Shown: positions 1 through 11,955, counted from the stretch's first letter. The stretch: 64,000 nt of DNA from Planctomycetia bacterium (GCA_015200345.1 CP054187.1:3394470-3458469); one strand, 5' to 3'. Numbers and translations: made by a program. The notes: generated from the sequence alone by a model not told the origin.

Positions 1-1306
1 ATTCGTTTGCCGTGTTTTCAATCAGCCGCCGAATCAGATAAGCCATGCCTGCTACAAAATCGCCGAAGGGCGCATACACGCGCAGCCGCTGGCCCATGTC
101 CACCAGCGCACGCTTCAGCGGATTGCCCATTCCCGTCAGCATCTGAAACTCCACCGTTCGGGGCGGCAGATCCAGGGCGCGCTCCAGCGCCATCGCGTGT
201 GCAATGGACCGCACGTTGTGACTGGCGAATGCCGGCCGAATCACATCGACATGCTCCAGCATCATGCGCGTGATCGTCTCGAAACTGGTATCCGAAAGCC
301 GCTTCTGGGTGAAGACGGGCGGCCGCACGCCGAGACGGTGTGCCTCCGCGATCTCGGAATCCCAATACGCCCCCTTGACCAGCCGTACCCAGATTGGCGT
401 GCCCCGATGGCGAGCGAAATCAACAAGCCCCATCAGATCGCGACGCGCGTCGCGCAGGTACGCCTGCACCACGATTCCGCAGTCCGGCCAGTCGCGGAAC
501 TCCGGCTCGGTCAGCACACGGCGGAAGACCTCAAAGGTCATGTTCTTGATGGCATGGTGCTCGGTGTCGATGTTGACGAAGGCCCCGCGTTCCTGCGCGC
601 GGCGCAAGATCGGACGCAATCGGTTCAGCACGGCCTCGACCCCCCGCTCACCTTGCGACGGATCCATCGCGTTGACGATGGCCGTCAGCTTGATCGAGAG
701 GTTGACGCGCGGCAGCGGTCCGAAGGGCGCCTCATCGAGATTCCGGTCGCGTTGCCACGTCGGCGCGACGGCACTTAGCCGATCAATCAGCTCGATGTAA
801 CGCTTCTGGAGTGTCAATGCAACGGCATCATCGTGCACGGCCTCGCCGAGCACGTCAAGCGTGAAGGCCATGCCCTGGCGCCGGAGCCTGCGAACGCCGT
901 CGATTGCCTGCTCGACCGTCGCGCCGCAGATGAACTGCTGTGCCATCGTCAGGCTTGCCCGTCGCACGGTCGCCCCGACCAATCCGCGCAGCGGCGATCC
1001 CGGTCGACACATCATCGCGGCGAGCAGAACCGGCGGCGGCAACGAAGTCAGCGGCCGATGTCCCTCGGTCAGTTTGCGCTCCAGTTCCGCGGCCACGTGT
1101 CGCGCCCCATTCGCGGAGGGAAGGACGGCAATGAACTCGAAAAGCCGACGCTTGAGGTCTTCGTCACGCGTGAGCCAGTTCATGCCGAACTGCTGCCAAT
1201 ATTCGATCGAGGCGATGGATGGCGCGCAGGCGTGTGCCCGGTGAAAGATCTCCTCCCCGATGCGCCGGGTCGCGGCTTCGATGGACCTGTCTGAAGCAAT
1301 GGCCAT
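1..1306 (-). CDS. putA: Proline dehydrogenase / PutA, N-terminal part (runs off window)
   Basis: This minus-strand reading frame is open from an ATG at 1306 to the window edge, so 435 residues are visible and the 3' end is missing. Proline dehydrogenase uses FAD to oxidise L-proline to pyrroline-5-carboxylate. The diagnostic family motifs are present: VKGAYWDSEI at about residues 310-319, and RRLIEN at about 426-431, whose arginines bind the proline carboxylate. The roughly 300 residues before the first motif are longer than in single-domain enzymes. This suggests the bifunctional form with a C-terminal P5C dehydrogenase, but that half is not in view. An AGGGG stretch lies about 10 bases before the chosen ATG. 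Identification as a PRODH domain is firm; bifunctionality is inferred. Confidence 0.92.
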   Translation of the reverse strand, partial: MAIASDRSIEAATRRIGEEIFHRAHACAPSIASIEYWQQFGMNWLTRDEDLKRRLFEFIAVLPSANGARHVAAELERKLTEGHRPLTSLPPPVLLAAMMCRPGSPLRGLVGATVRRASLTMAQQFICGATVEQAIDGVRRLRRQGMAFTLDVLGEAVHDDAVALTLQKRYIELIDRLSAVAPTWQRDRNLDEAPFGPLPRVNLSIKLTAIVNAMDPSQGERGVEAVLNRLRPILRRAQERGAFVNIDTEHHAIKNMTFEVFRRVLTEPEFRDWPDCGIVVQAYLRDARRDLMGLVDFARHRGTPIWVRLVKGAYWDSEIAEAHRLGVRPPVFTQKRLSDTSFETITRMMLEHVDVIRPAFASHNVRSIAHAMALERALDLPPRTVEFQMLTGMGNPLKRALVDMGQRLRVYAPFGDFVAGMAYLIRRLIENTANE

Positions 1307-1413
1307 GCGGTTCCGCCCCTCCACCGGGGGAGGCACGACGGGAAAGTCTAGCTTGCGGATCAGATTCCGGCAATGTTTGCCCCGCGCCGGCCGGCGCCAT
1401 TAGACTTAATTCC

Positions 1414-2172
1414 ATGATGACGCCTCCCTCTCGTCTCGTGAACCGTGTTCTAGCAATGTCCGCCGGTTTGGGGATCCTGATCGTCGGCTGCGAAGACAAG
1501 CGACGGCATCAGCCGACCCAGCAAGTGAATTTCAGCGCGACGCAACCGGGGCTGCCGGCCGGCGCGGCTCCGCTTGACGTGGCGCGCGAAGCCTTGAAAG
1601 CGATGATTCAGATGCAGCAGGCCCGGCGCGACGGATTGGGAGCAGAGGATCGACTCCATGCGTACGAGCAGGCCGTCGGCCGGCTTCACGCATTGGTGGC
1701 GCGGGACCAGATTCACAAGGAGATCGTGGAGAGCAAGGCGTATCCGGCGGACATCGAGGAAACGACCGCCGTGACGCTCATGATCGAATCCTGGACATCG
1801 ATGTTGGCGCACTACGTAGATGGGATCGATCCCAGCACCGCGCGAGTCAAATCAACGCCATCCGGGAACGTCGCAACGGTGTACGTGCAGGGCGTGAATC
1901 CGGGTGACGCGGAAAAACTGCGTGCGATTCGCGCGAGGCTGCCGTCCGAAACCGGAGTTGAAAGCGACAAACGGCTTCGAAGCGAAGCAGTCAAACAGGG
2001 GCTGAACCTGCCGATCGAGGCCGGCATCGAGCTTCGCCTGACGCGTGGAAAGGGCGATTGGCGCGTTTCGGATGTGAAGCTCATCTTGCCATTGCCACCC
2101 CCCACAGCGGCCGCGCCATCTACCGGGGTGGAAACTACTCTTTTGCCGACCAGCGCCGCTTCCGGCACATAA
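1414..2172 (+). CDS. Putative lipoprotein of unknown function
   Basis: The protein has 252 residues. The N-terminus is a lipoprotein signal: a hydrophobic stretch (about residues 12-25) ends in ILIVGC, so Cys26 is the likely lipidated residue. The start is one of two adjacent ATGs (1414, 1417); the longer in-frame extension upstream lies antisense to putA and was rejected. The mature part is mixed alpha/beta with no motif I recognise, and ends in a Pro/Ala/Thr-rich tail. It is transcribed divergently from putA, with about 107 bases between the starts. The product is probably exported and anchored to a membrane; its role is unknown. Confidence 0.75.
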   Translation: MMTPPSRLVNRVLAMSAGLGILIVGCEDKRRHQPTQQVNFSATQPGLPAGAAPLDVAREALKAMIQMQQARRDGLGAEDRLHAYEQAVGRLHALVARDQIHKEIVESKAYPADIEETTAVTLMIESWTSMLAHYVDGIDPSTARVKSTPSGNVATVYVQGVNPGDAEKLRAIRARLPSETGVESDKRLRSEAVKQGLNLPIEAGIELRLTRGKGDWRVSDVKLILPLPPPTAAAPSTGVETTLLPTSAASGT

Positions 2173-2367
2173 ACTTATGACTGAAAGTGATTTAAGGATA
2201 ATTCCGCGCCCCTGGGATGCGATATCTGCTTCTCGGAGGCAGAAATTGTTCTTTGGCTAAAGATTTTTTTGGCCCTACGCCGATTCTCTATATTGCCCAG
2301 ATTGCCATATATCACCAAACTAACATCATGGGGTAATCAATCGGGCTTGCACGGGAGCGAGAACCAC
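2173..2367. promoter_or_regulatory. AT-richer intergenic region, likely promoter zone of the B12-domain gene
   Basis: This 195-base stretch is markedly richer in A and T than its surroundings. It includes a run of seven Ts near 2265-2271 and TATA-like words near 2290-2310. It separates the lipoprotein stop from the B12-domain gene, so a promoter here is likely, but I could not pick a convincing -35/-10 pair. I saw no cobalamin-riboswitch-like conserved core. Confidence 0.35.
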
Positions 2368-3273
2368 ATGAGCGACACGTTTTCAGGATTCGGCGACAAC
2401 CGGATAGCGAGTGAAGGGCGACGCGCGGAGGTCGGTGTCCTCCCGCAGTTGCCGAGAACGATGATGAACGCGCAAAGGCTGCGCCATCAACAGAGCGAAG
2501 CCGGTCATCGCGCTGAAGCAGCACCCGCGCGGCAGGCTCGTTCCGGCTCCAATCTGTCGCTGAACGATTACCTGAATCCATTGCTTCGCGGCCATCGCGC
2601 GGCCTGTCGGCAATTGATTACCAGTGCACTCGAAATGGGCGCCGAGCCGCGAGCGTTGTATCGCGAAATCATCTGGCCGGCCATGGAACACGTGGAACGG
2701 CTTTATCGTGATGATCGGATCAACCTCGCCGCCGAGCACATGGCGACGCGGATCAACCGCACCGTGGCCGATCATTTGCAAACGCGACTGGAACGGCGTC
2801 CCGCAAATAACAAGAAAGTGCTCGTGACCAGCGCGGTCGGGGAAGCCGAGGAGTTCAGTGCGCAGATGTGCGCGGACCTGTTCGAGGCGGACGGATGGGA
2901 AACCTATTTGGTTGGCGGTGGCGTGCCGCACGATGAGATTCTTGCGCTCGTCGGGCAGATTCGGCCGGACCTGCTGATTATCGTAGGCAGCAAGCCGAGC
3001 GATGCGCCGCTCGTTCGTCTGATGGTGGACGAGATTCGTCAGATTAACGCGTGTCCGCACATGAACATCATGGTTTCCGGCGGTGTTTTCAACCGAGCCG
3101 GCGGCCTCTGGAAGGAAGTCAAAGCGGACTACTTCGCCGAAACGGCAATCCAAGCGGTCGAATCGGCCAACCAGATGCCGCCGCGGGCGGCTGCGGCCCA
3201 TTCGTCGATCGGACCGAAGAAGCGCCGCCGCCGCCGCAAGCCGCCGCTTCTCGAACAGGAACTGGTTCATTGA
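2368..3273 (+). CDS. B12-binding-fold protein lacking the cobalamin-ligand histidine
   Basis: The protein has 301 residues. The start is the ATG at 2368, preceded by GGGAG; an in-frame extension to 2269 has no such signal. Residues about 65-145 match the four-helix cap of MerR/CarH-type and methionine-synthase-type B12 proteins (WPAMEHV, INLAAEHMATR). Residues about 150-265 match the Rossmann B12 fold. In the family the first loop reads G-E-x-H-x-x-G or D-x-H-x-x-G, and its His coordinates cobalt. Here it reads GEAEEFSA (158-165), with Glu161 in the His position. The tail (about 283-301) is rich in Lys and Arg. No DNA-binding MerR helix or methyltransferase domain is attached. It may bind cobalamin base-off, bind something else, or be a regulatory remnant. 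Confidence 0.8.
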   Translation: MSDTFSGFGDNRIASEGRRAEVGVLPQLPRTMMNAQRLRHQQSEAGHRAEAAPARQARSGSNLSLNDYLNPLLRGHRAACRQLITSALEMGAEPRALYREIIWPAMEHVERLYRDDRINLAAEHMATRINRTVADHLQTRLERRPANNKKVLVTSAVGEAEEFSAQMCADLFEADGWETYLVGGGVPHDEILALVGQIRPDLLIIVGSKPSDAPLVRLMVDEIRQINACPHMNIMVSGGVFNRAGGLWKEVKADYFAETAIQAVESANQMPPRAAAAHSSIGPKKRRRRRKPPLLEQELVH

Positions 3274-3608
3274 ACCGGGCCAGTCATTCACGTCGGTGAT
3301 AGACACCGGCCGATACAAAGGATGCAAGGCCGTCGAGGCAGAAGGATCTGCAAGCCGCGGCCGCTTGATGTTGAGCAGTCGCCGGGGCCACGGTCGGCCC
3401 TGGTCGGCTGGAAAGAGCCGTCCCGATCTCGGCTCTGCTGTCAAGCCGGCTAAGCGACTGGCGGCCGATCTTTATTCACCGGTGCGAGTTCCGGTGGAGT
3501 TCCCCGCAATTGCAATGGGTTCGAGAGGCTCGCGCGGTTGTGCGTCCTGCACGGCTGCTTGTAGCATGAAATGGTCATCAGCCGAGCCGGTCGATTGAGG
3601 AGCGCGTC
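3274..3608. other. 335-base gap with no gene recognised
   Basis: The stretch lies between the B12-domain gene and the alcohol dehydrogenase, both on the plus strand. Open frames on either strand look like composition-driven shadows, with no coherent protein motif or start signal. The only clear functional element is the GAGGAG ribosome-binding site just before the GTG start at 3609. A promoter for the downstream pair probably lies here, but none is obvious. Confidence 0.4.
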
Positions 3609-4568
3609 GTGCGCTGCGTCACCGTTCATCAGGGGGCCGTGCAAGTCGGCGAACGCCCGGAACCGGTCGCACCGCCGGGTGAGGTGATCGTTCGCCCACG
3701 CGTTGCTGGAATCTGCGCGACCGATCTGGAGATCGTGAAGGGATACTCGCGATTCACCGGCGTGCTCGGTCATGAGTTCGTCGGCGTCGTGGCGTCGCGC
3801 GGCAGCCATCTGGACGGCCGCCGTGTGGTGGGTGACATCAACTGCGTCTGCGGCAAGTGCGATCTGTGCGGAAGCGGGTTGTCGAGTCATTGTCGTAAGC
3901 GGACGGTGCTGGGGATCGTCGGGCGCGACGGGGCGTTCTCGGAGGCGTTCGCGCTGCCGGAGCGCAATTGCCACGAAGTGCCCGAAGGGTTGCCGGATGA
4001 GGAAGCGGTCTTCGCGGAGCCGCTGGCAGCGGCGATGCAGGTGCTTCGGCAGGTGAAGATTGAATCAAAGACTAATGTCGTTATTTTGGGGACGGGTCGG
4101 CTGGGCATTCTGGTGTGCCAAGTGCTGGCGAAGACGGGTTGCAAGCTGGTGGGCGTGGGGCGCAATCGGCGCACGCTGGACCTGCTGGACCGCAAGCGGA
4201 TTCGCGCCTTGCACGTAGACGAGTTCCATCCGCACGCCGAGACGGATGTCGTTGTCGAATGCACCGGCTCGCCCGAGGGGCTGGCCCTGGCACTGCGGGC
4301 CGTGCGACCGCGCGGAACGATCGTGCTCAAATCCACTTACCAGGAGCGACCCGGTGTGGACCTCTCGCCGATTGTCGTGAACGAAGTGACGGTGCTGGGC
4401 AGCCGATGCGGGTCGATTCCCGACGCGCTGCGGGCCTTGGCGCGGCGCGAGATCGATTTAGCCGGGATGGTAACGCGGACGTTTCGCCTGGAGGACGCGG
4501 CGGCGGCGTTCGCGGCGGCGGCCGGCCCGGACCATCTCAAGGTGCTGCTGAAAATCGGCGCGCCGTAG
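3609..4568 (+). CDS. Zinc-dependent alcohol dehydrogenase, MDR superfamily
   Basis: The 319-residue protein belongs to the medium-chain dehydrogenase/reductase family, which uses NAD(P) to interconvert alcohols and aldehydes or ketones. Catalytic-zinc features are Cys36 (GICATD) and the LGHE motif (His55, Glu56). A structural-zinc knuckle follows the pattern C-x2-C-x2-C-x7-C (Cys81, 84, 87, 95). The Rossmann nucleotide loop is GTGRLG near residue 160. The start is GTG with GAGGAG seven bases upstream. The next gene begins two bases after this stop, so the two are probably cotranscribed. The substrate cannot be read from sequence; sugar-alcohol and threonine-dehydrogenase-like subfamilies are both possible. 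Confidence 0.88.
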   Translation: MRCVTVHQGAVQVGERPEPVAPPGEVIVRPRVAGICATDLEIVKGYSRFTGVLGHEFVGVVASRGSHLDGRRVVGDINCVCGKCDLCGSGLSSHCRKRTVLGIVGRDGAFSEAFALPERNCHEVPEGLPDEEAVFAEPLAAAMQVLRQVKIESKTNVVILGTGRLGILVCQVLAKTGCKLVGVGRNRRTLDLLDRKRIRALHVDEFHPHAETDVVVECTGSPEGLALALRAVRPRGTIVLKSTYQERPGVDLSPIVVNEVTVLGSRCGSIPDALRALARREIDLAGMVTRTFRLEDAAAAFAAAAGPDHLKVLLKIGAP

Positions 4569-4569
4569 G

Positions 4570-5385
4570 TTGAGGGTCGCGCGAGTGAGTCACCCGTTTC
4601 AAACCGTGGAGTTGCTCGAGACGCCGCTGGACGACGGCCTCCTGCTGCAATTCGAAGCGCTCTGCAATATTGACGATTTTCGACATTCTATCACGACGCG
4701 CCCCTGGAACATGGCCCCGCATCGCGGACCGCAGGCGGATCTGGCCGTACCGCGCCGCCGGCGCGTGTGCGAGCATCTGGGATTCTCGTTCGATCGGCTT
4801 ACCGCGCCGGATCAGATTCACAGTCCGCATGTGCTGCGCGTGCTGCCCGGTGACGTGGGGCGCGGTCGGACCGAGCGCGAGACGGCGATTCCGTTCACGG
4901 ATGGATTGATCTGCGATCTGGCCGGGGTGCCGGTGATGCAATTCTCGGCGGATTGTCCGATCGTGGTGCTGGTGGATCCGGTGCGGCGCGCGTTCGGCAC
5001 GGCCCATGCGAGCTGGCGCGGGACCGTCGCGGGAATCACGTCGGAGCTGGTGCGGCAGATGCAGCGTGAGTTCGGCGTCGAGCCGGCGAGGCTGATGGGG
5101 GCGATCTGCCCGTGCGCGGGGCCTGGGGAGTACGAAGTCGGTGAGGACGTTCGTCGCATTGCCAAGGCGCGGCTGGAGGCGGGCGAGACGTTTTTCTCGT
5201 CGCGCGGCGGGCGGCTGTATTTCGATTTGCGAGCGGCGAACGTGCATCAGCTTGTCCGCGCCGGCGTGCCGGTCGACCGAATCTGCGTGGCGTCGGCGTC
5301 GACCATGACGGATGGTCGATTTTACTCGCACCGCCGCGATGGGGCGGAGACGGGGCGGTTCGCTTTCATCGGCGGATTTGTTTGA
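4570..5385 (+). CDS. pgeF: Multicopper polyphenol oxidase / purine nucleoside phosphorylase family (PgeF/YfiH/LACC1)
   Basis: The protein has 271 residues, the usual length for the YfiH/LACC1 family. Family members have purine nucleoside phosphorylase, adenosine deaminase or peptidoglycan-editing activity. The conserved zinc/copper triad is visible as His84 (QIHSPH), Cys129 (SADCP) and His146 (HASWRG). The start appears to be TTG at 4570, one base after the dehydrogenase stop; GTG at 4585 is an alternative. This tight spacing to the alcohol dehydrogenase indicates translational coupling. The precise activity is uncertain because the family has been reassigned several times. Confidence 0.85.
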   Translation: MRVARVSHPFQTVELLETPLDDGLLLQFEALCNIDDFRHSITTRPWNMAPHRGPQADLAVPRRRRVCEHLGFSFDRLTAPDQIHSPHVLRVLPGDVGRGRTERETAIPFTDGLICDLAGVPVMQFSADCPIVVLVDPVRRAFGTAHASWRGTVAGITSELVRQMQREFGVEPARLMGAICPCAGPGEYEVGEDVRRIAKARLEAGETFFSSRGGRLYFDLRAANVHQLVRAGVPVDRICVASASTMTDGRFYSHRRDGAETGRFAFIGGFV

Positions 5386-5578
5386 TCCGCAGTGTGGTGA
5401 GCCTTGGTGCGATCTGAATTGAATCGCCTCGCGGCGGCGGGGTGGGAGCGCACCGCGTGGCTTATCAGACTCGCGAAATAACGCAACTTGGCGAGACCGC
5501 CGACCGATAAACGCTGCGGCGTGCTGCCGGCGACGGCAAGACGAGTCAGACCAACGGCTGCTTGCGTGGAGAGAGATC

Positions 5579-6310
5579 ATGGCGAGCGACAAAGCAGTGG
5601 TGCTTGTTTCGGGCGGGTTGAACAGTGCCGTGCTGGCGGCGATGGCGAAGCAGGAATACCCAGCCATGGCGATGCTGCATGTGCGCTACGGCCACCGGGC
5701 ACAGGAGCGCGAGACGGAGTTGTTCGAGAAGCTGGCGGCGCACTTTGAAGTACGCGAGCAACTGACGGTGGACATGCCCCACCTCGCGGCGATCGGCGGC
5801 AACGCCCGCGTGTCGCGGAAAGTCCAGCTTCAGGACGCCTTGGCGCTTACCGGCGGCGAATCCAATTGCAACGTGCGCGGACTGGTCGGGTCGCTGCTTT
5901 CGGCCGCGTTTGCCTGGGCCGCGCGGATCGAGGCGAAACATGTCTACATCGGGGTGGCGGAGAATCTCGGACCGCCAGCGCCGCCGACCGCGTCGCTGTA
6001 TCCCGAGTATTCCCACGAGTACCTGCACTTGTTCAATCACCTGTACACCATCGCTTCGCCCTCGCGAGACATCTCGCTGGCGGCGCCGCTGATGAATTTG
6101 TCACGTACCGACATCGTCAAGCTCGGTCATCGATTGAGCGTGCCCTTCGATCTGACGTGGTCGTGTCTCTCGTCGGGCACGCAGATGTGCGGCGCGTGCG
6201 TCGGCTGCGCCACGCGGAACCGCGGCTTCCTCGACGCTGCGGTGCCCGATCCGGTGATGCTGGCGGCGCAGCGCGCGGCGGCGGCCGCCGCCGCCGTCGG
6301 GGCGTACTGA
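5579..6310 (+). CDS. queC: 7-cyano-7-deazaguanine synthase (QueC) homologue with altered PP-loop
   Basis: QueC converts 7-carboxy-7-deazaguanine to preQ0 using ATP and ammonia, in the queuosine/deazapurine pathway. The 243-residue protein has the N-type ATP pyrophosphatase loop at residues 11-16, but it reads SGGLNS where the family has SGGxDS, so the Asp is Asn15. The C-terminal zinc site is intact: Cys196, Cys204, Cys207, Cys210 (C-x7-C-x2-C-x2-C). A GGAGAGAG ribosome-binding site precedes the ATG. No queD, queE or queF is nearby. The fold assignment is firm. Whether it is the working QueC or a paralogue with another substrate is open because of the Asp-to-Asn change. Confidence 0.82.
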   Translation: MASDKAVVLVSGGLNSAVLAAMAKQEYPAMAMLHVRYGHRAQERETELFEKLAAHFEVREQLTVDMPHLAAIGGNARVSRKVQLQDALALTGGESNCNVRGLVGSLLSAAFAWAARIEAKHVYIGVAENLGPPAPPTASLYPEYSHEYLHLFNHLYTIASPSRDISLAAPLMNLSRTDIVKLGHRLSVPFDLTWSCLSSGTQMCGACVGCATRNRGFLDAAVPDPVMLAAQRAAAAAAAVGAY

Positions 6311-6320
6311 TCCGACGGGA

Positions 6321-8459
6321 TCACATTCGTTCGAGCGTTCGGATGCCGAGCAGGCCCAGTCCGATGGTCAGCGCGCGATGCGTCAGTTCGCACAGGCGCA
6401 GGCGCGAGGCATAGGTCGCGTCATCCTCGGCCTGAAGGACCGGGCACGATTCATAGAACGACATGAACCGGCCCGCCAGATCAAACAGATAATCGCAGAG
6501 AATGTTCGGCAGCAGCGTCTCGCCGACGGCGTCGACGATTTCGGCGAGTTGCAGGATGCGCAGCGCCAAGGCGCGTTCGGCGGGATGGTCCAGCCGCATG
6601 GTCGCGGTCTCGGGCACGCCGGCGCGTGTTTCGACGGCCTTTCGATGGATAGACCGAATGCGGGCACAGGCGTAGAGCATGTACGGCGCGGTGTTGCCCT
6701 GAAGTGCCATCATCTTGTCCCAACTGAAGACGTAGTCCGTGTTGCGATTCTGGCACAGGTCGGCGTATTTCACCGAGGCGACGCCGATCGTTTCGGCGAT
6801 GTCCTTGATTTCGGACTCGCCCAAGCCTCGTCGTCGGTCCGGGTCGGCTTCCGACTGGCGGACGAGCGCTTCGGCCCGCTGCACGGCTTCCTCCAGAAGA
6901 TCCTTGAGTTTGACGGAATCGCCGCTGCGCGTTCGAAGCATTTTTTTGTCGGCGCCGAGGACCGAACCGAACGCGACATGTTCGAGTCGCACCTCGCCTT
7001 GCGGCCGATGCGTCCAGCCCATCGCGTGCGCCGTGGGGAAGAGCATCTCGAAATGCAGCTTCTGCGGCGCGCCGACGACGTAGATAACGCGGTCTGCCCC
7101 GAGTCCGCCGTGGAAAGGCGGGCGCGCGAGCGTGTCGACCAGCGCGGGCGAGCGCAGGCGAACCGGGTTTCGCTGCGGGTGCGCGACGCGATAAAGAATC
7201 GCGGCGAGATCGGTCGTGGCGTAAAGCGTCGCGCCGTCGGATTTCTGGATGATCATCGGCAGCGGGTCGCCCTGTGGCCCCTTGAACGCCGGTGAGCCGT
7301 CGGGCTTGGTAAGAAAAACACACAACGCGCCCTGGTCGCGGCGGCAGACGGCGCGGATCGGGCCAGTTTGAGTATCAGATGACTGGAGCGACGCGATGAC
7401 TTCGTCCATCACGCCCTTGAGCAACGGTTCGTAAAAACTCTCGCCGCAGACATCGCCATCGGCGAGCAGCACCCCGAGTTTTTGGTACACCGCGTTGCAG
7501 TCGCGCAGGGTGATCTCGATGGCGATTTCGCGGGCAAGGCGCTCCTGGGCGTCCTGCTGCCCGCCGCGCTGCATCATCTGGGCCACGTCGCGCGGGTCTT
7601 TCAGCACAGCGGCATAGGGCGTCCCCGCGGCTTCCTTCGTGAGCGTGTTGATGTACAGATATCCCGCCTCGATATCGACGAGCGTGAGCAGCGCCTCGGC
7701 GCGGCAGGCATGAAGAAACGGCTCAAAGACGCGCTGGCCGTCCTGATCCGCTTCGTACTCGGACTTGGATCGCTCGGCGACTTTTTTCAGATAAGCGAGT
7801 TTCGCTTCGCTGCCGGCCTCGATGGCGGCGCGTAACTCCGCGACGGCGCGCGGCAGATAGCCCGGTGGTTCGCCGCGGTGCCGTGCCATGGCGGCGTGCC
7901 ACATGCCGAGGATGACCATGCCGAACTGCGTGCCCCAGTCGCCGAGGTGATTCTGCCGGATGACGTCGTGACCCTGAAAGGCGAGCACGCGCGCGAAGAC
8001 ATCGCCGATGACGGTGGTGCGCAGGTGCCCGACGTGCATCTGCTTGGCGACGTTGGGCGAGGAGTAATCTAATACAACTGTCTGTTTATTCGAAGCGTCC
8101 ACCGGGTCGATGCCGAGACGATCCTCCCCGCCGGCCGGCGCGGCCGGGATCGACCCCATCGCCGAGTTCAGGGCCGCGGTTTTCAAGCGGAAATTAATAA
8201 ATCCCGGACCGGCGATCTCCGGTGCTTCGAGCAGGTCCGGCGCGGAGGGCGGCAGCGCAGCGACGATGGCTGCGGCCGCGTCGCGCGGCTTCATGCCGAG
8301 TTTTTTGGCGAGGCCCATCGCGACGTTGGATTGGTAGTCGCCGAGTTTCGCGTCCGTGGACGTGCGCACGAGCGGGTCGGCCCCCGCGGCCTGATCGCCG
8401 AAGGCGGCGGCCATGGCGGCGGAAACCATCGACTCAATCTGCCGGAGAAGCGATTGCAT
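6321..8459 (-). CDS. argS: Arginyl-tRNA synthetase
   Basis: This class I aminoacyl-tRNA synthetase charges tRNA-Arg in the cytoplasm. It has 712 residues, somewhat longer than the common 550-600. The HIGH motif appears as HVGH (142-145), followed by the ArgRS-typical LGDWGTQFG. A KMSKS-equivalent region is present in VLGADKKMLRTRSGD. The N-terminal ArgRS-specific domain (about residues 1-95) includes GDYQSNVAM and GPGFINF. A C-terminal anticodon-binding helical domain ends in GIRTLERM, typical of the family. It lies 74 bases downstream of rsfS on the same strand and is probably cotranscribed with it. Confidence 0.96.
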   Translation of the reverse strand: MQSLLRQIESMVSAAMAAAFGDQAAGADPLVRTSTDAKLGDYQSNVAMGLAKKLGMKPRDAAAAIVAALPPSAPDLLEAPEIAGPGFINFRLKTAALNSAMGSIPAAPAGGEDRLGIDPVDASNKQTVVLDYSSPNVAKQMHVGHLRTTVIGDVFARVLAFQGHDVIRQNHLGDWGTQFGMVILGMWHAAMARHRGEPPGYLPRAVAELRAAIEAGSEAKLAYLKKVAERSKSEYEADQDGQRVFEPFLHACRAEALLTLVDIEAGYLYINTLTKEAAGTPYAAVLKDPRDVAQMMQRGGQQDAQERLAREIAIEITLRDCNAVYQKLGVLLADGDVCGESFYEPLLKGVMDEVIASLQSSDTQTGPIRAVCRRDQGALCVFLTKPDGSPAFKGPQGDPLPMIIQKSDGATLYATTDLAAILYRVAHPQRNPVRLRSPALVDTLARPPFHGGLGADRVIYVVGAPQKLHFEMLFPTAHAMGWTHRPQGEVRLEHVAFGSVLGADKKMLRTRSGDSVKLKDLLEEAVQRAEALVRQSEADPDRRRGLGESEIKDIAETIGVASVKYADLCQNRNTDYVFSWDKMMALQGNTAPYMLYACARIRSIHRKAVETRAGVPETATMRLDHPAERALALRILQLAEIVDAVGETLLPNILCDYLFDLAGRFMSFYESCPVLQAEDDATYASRLRLCELTHRALTIGLGLLGIRTLERM

Positions 8460-8533
8460 GAACGTTCGAAGGATAGCCCCGGATGGAGAAGCACTTGCTC
8501 AATGCTCACTGCCTGAAGCAGTGGCATACGCCG

Positions 8534-8995
8534 TCAGGCCCAATCCACTTTGGGCCGATCGCCCCAGAGCGAATCGAGATCGTAATAGGCCCGCTTGTCG
8601 GCGTCGAACAGGTGGATGACCACATCGACGTAGTCGACGATGATCCAGGCGCCTTCGTCGTAACCCGCAACGCCGAAGGGCTTCTCACCCGACGCTTTGC
8701 CCAGATCGGTCAGATGATCGGCTACGGCCCGGAGCTGGCGGTCGCTGGTGCCGGTGGCGATGACAAAATAATCGCAGATCGGGCTGACCCCGACGAGGTC
8801 CAGGGCGACGATGTCCTCGCAGTGATTTTCCGCGAGGAGCTTAGCACAAGCGATGGCAAACGCGCGGGCCTTGTCGGTCGGCCGGTTCGGCTTGGGACGC
8901 GGGCGCGTGGATTCGGGAATGATCTTCGTCACGCGCGGCGCGCGGGCGGGCTTGTTCGCACGGGACCGGGCGGAGCGTGGGACGCGTTTGGCCAT
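8534..8995 (-). CDS. rsfS: Ribosome silencing factor RsfS (YbeB/Iojap family)
   Basis: RsfS binds ribosomal protein uL14 and blocks subunit joining in starved cells. The 153-residue protein has the family core from about residue 43 onward: DIVALDLVGVSPICDYFVIATG, then GYDEGAWIIVDYVDVVIHLFD. It ends close to the usual YYDLDSLW pattern. An extra N-terminal segment of about 40 residues is very rich in Arg, Lys and Pro; it is absent from short homologues and may contact rRNA. The gene sits just upstream of argS on the same strand. hppA, further upstream, is separated from it by a terminator. Confidence 0.93.
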   Translation of the reverse strand: MAKRVPRSARSRANKPARAPRVTKIIPESTRPRPKPNRPTDKARAFAIACAKLLAENHCEDIVALDLVGVSPICDYFVIATGTSDRQLRAVADHLTDLGKASGEKPFGVAGYDEGAWIIVDYVDVVIHLFDADKRAYYDLDSLWGDRPKVDWA

Positions 8996-9050
8996 GGTGA
9001 TGAATTATCCCCGCGCCGCAGCGCAGCTTCCAGCATCCTCGTATCAGCAA

Positions 9051-9080
9051 GAAAGCCCCAGGCACGTGCCCGGGGCTTTC
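9051..9080 (-). terminator. Rho-independent-type terminator of hppA
   Basis: This near-perfect 30-base palindrome has arms GAAAGCCCC and GGGGCTTTC around a GGCACGTGCC core, with one A/C mismatch per side. Read on the minus strand it is followed by a T-rich TTTCTTG. It lies 53-82 bases after the hppA stop and before rsfS, as expected for the end of the hppA transcript. Confidence 0.8.
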
Positions 9081-9132
9081 GGGTTTGCGAAACCTTCACC
9101 GACCACGTGAGCCGACGAAACCCTCGCGCTCG

Positions 9133-11955
<2,823 letters not shown>

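Noticed and set aside
2173-2367. Cobalamin riboswitch before the B12-domain gene
   Set aside because: No conserved B12-box or kissing-loop sequence was visible.
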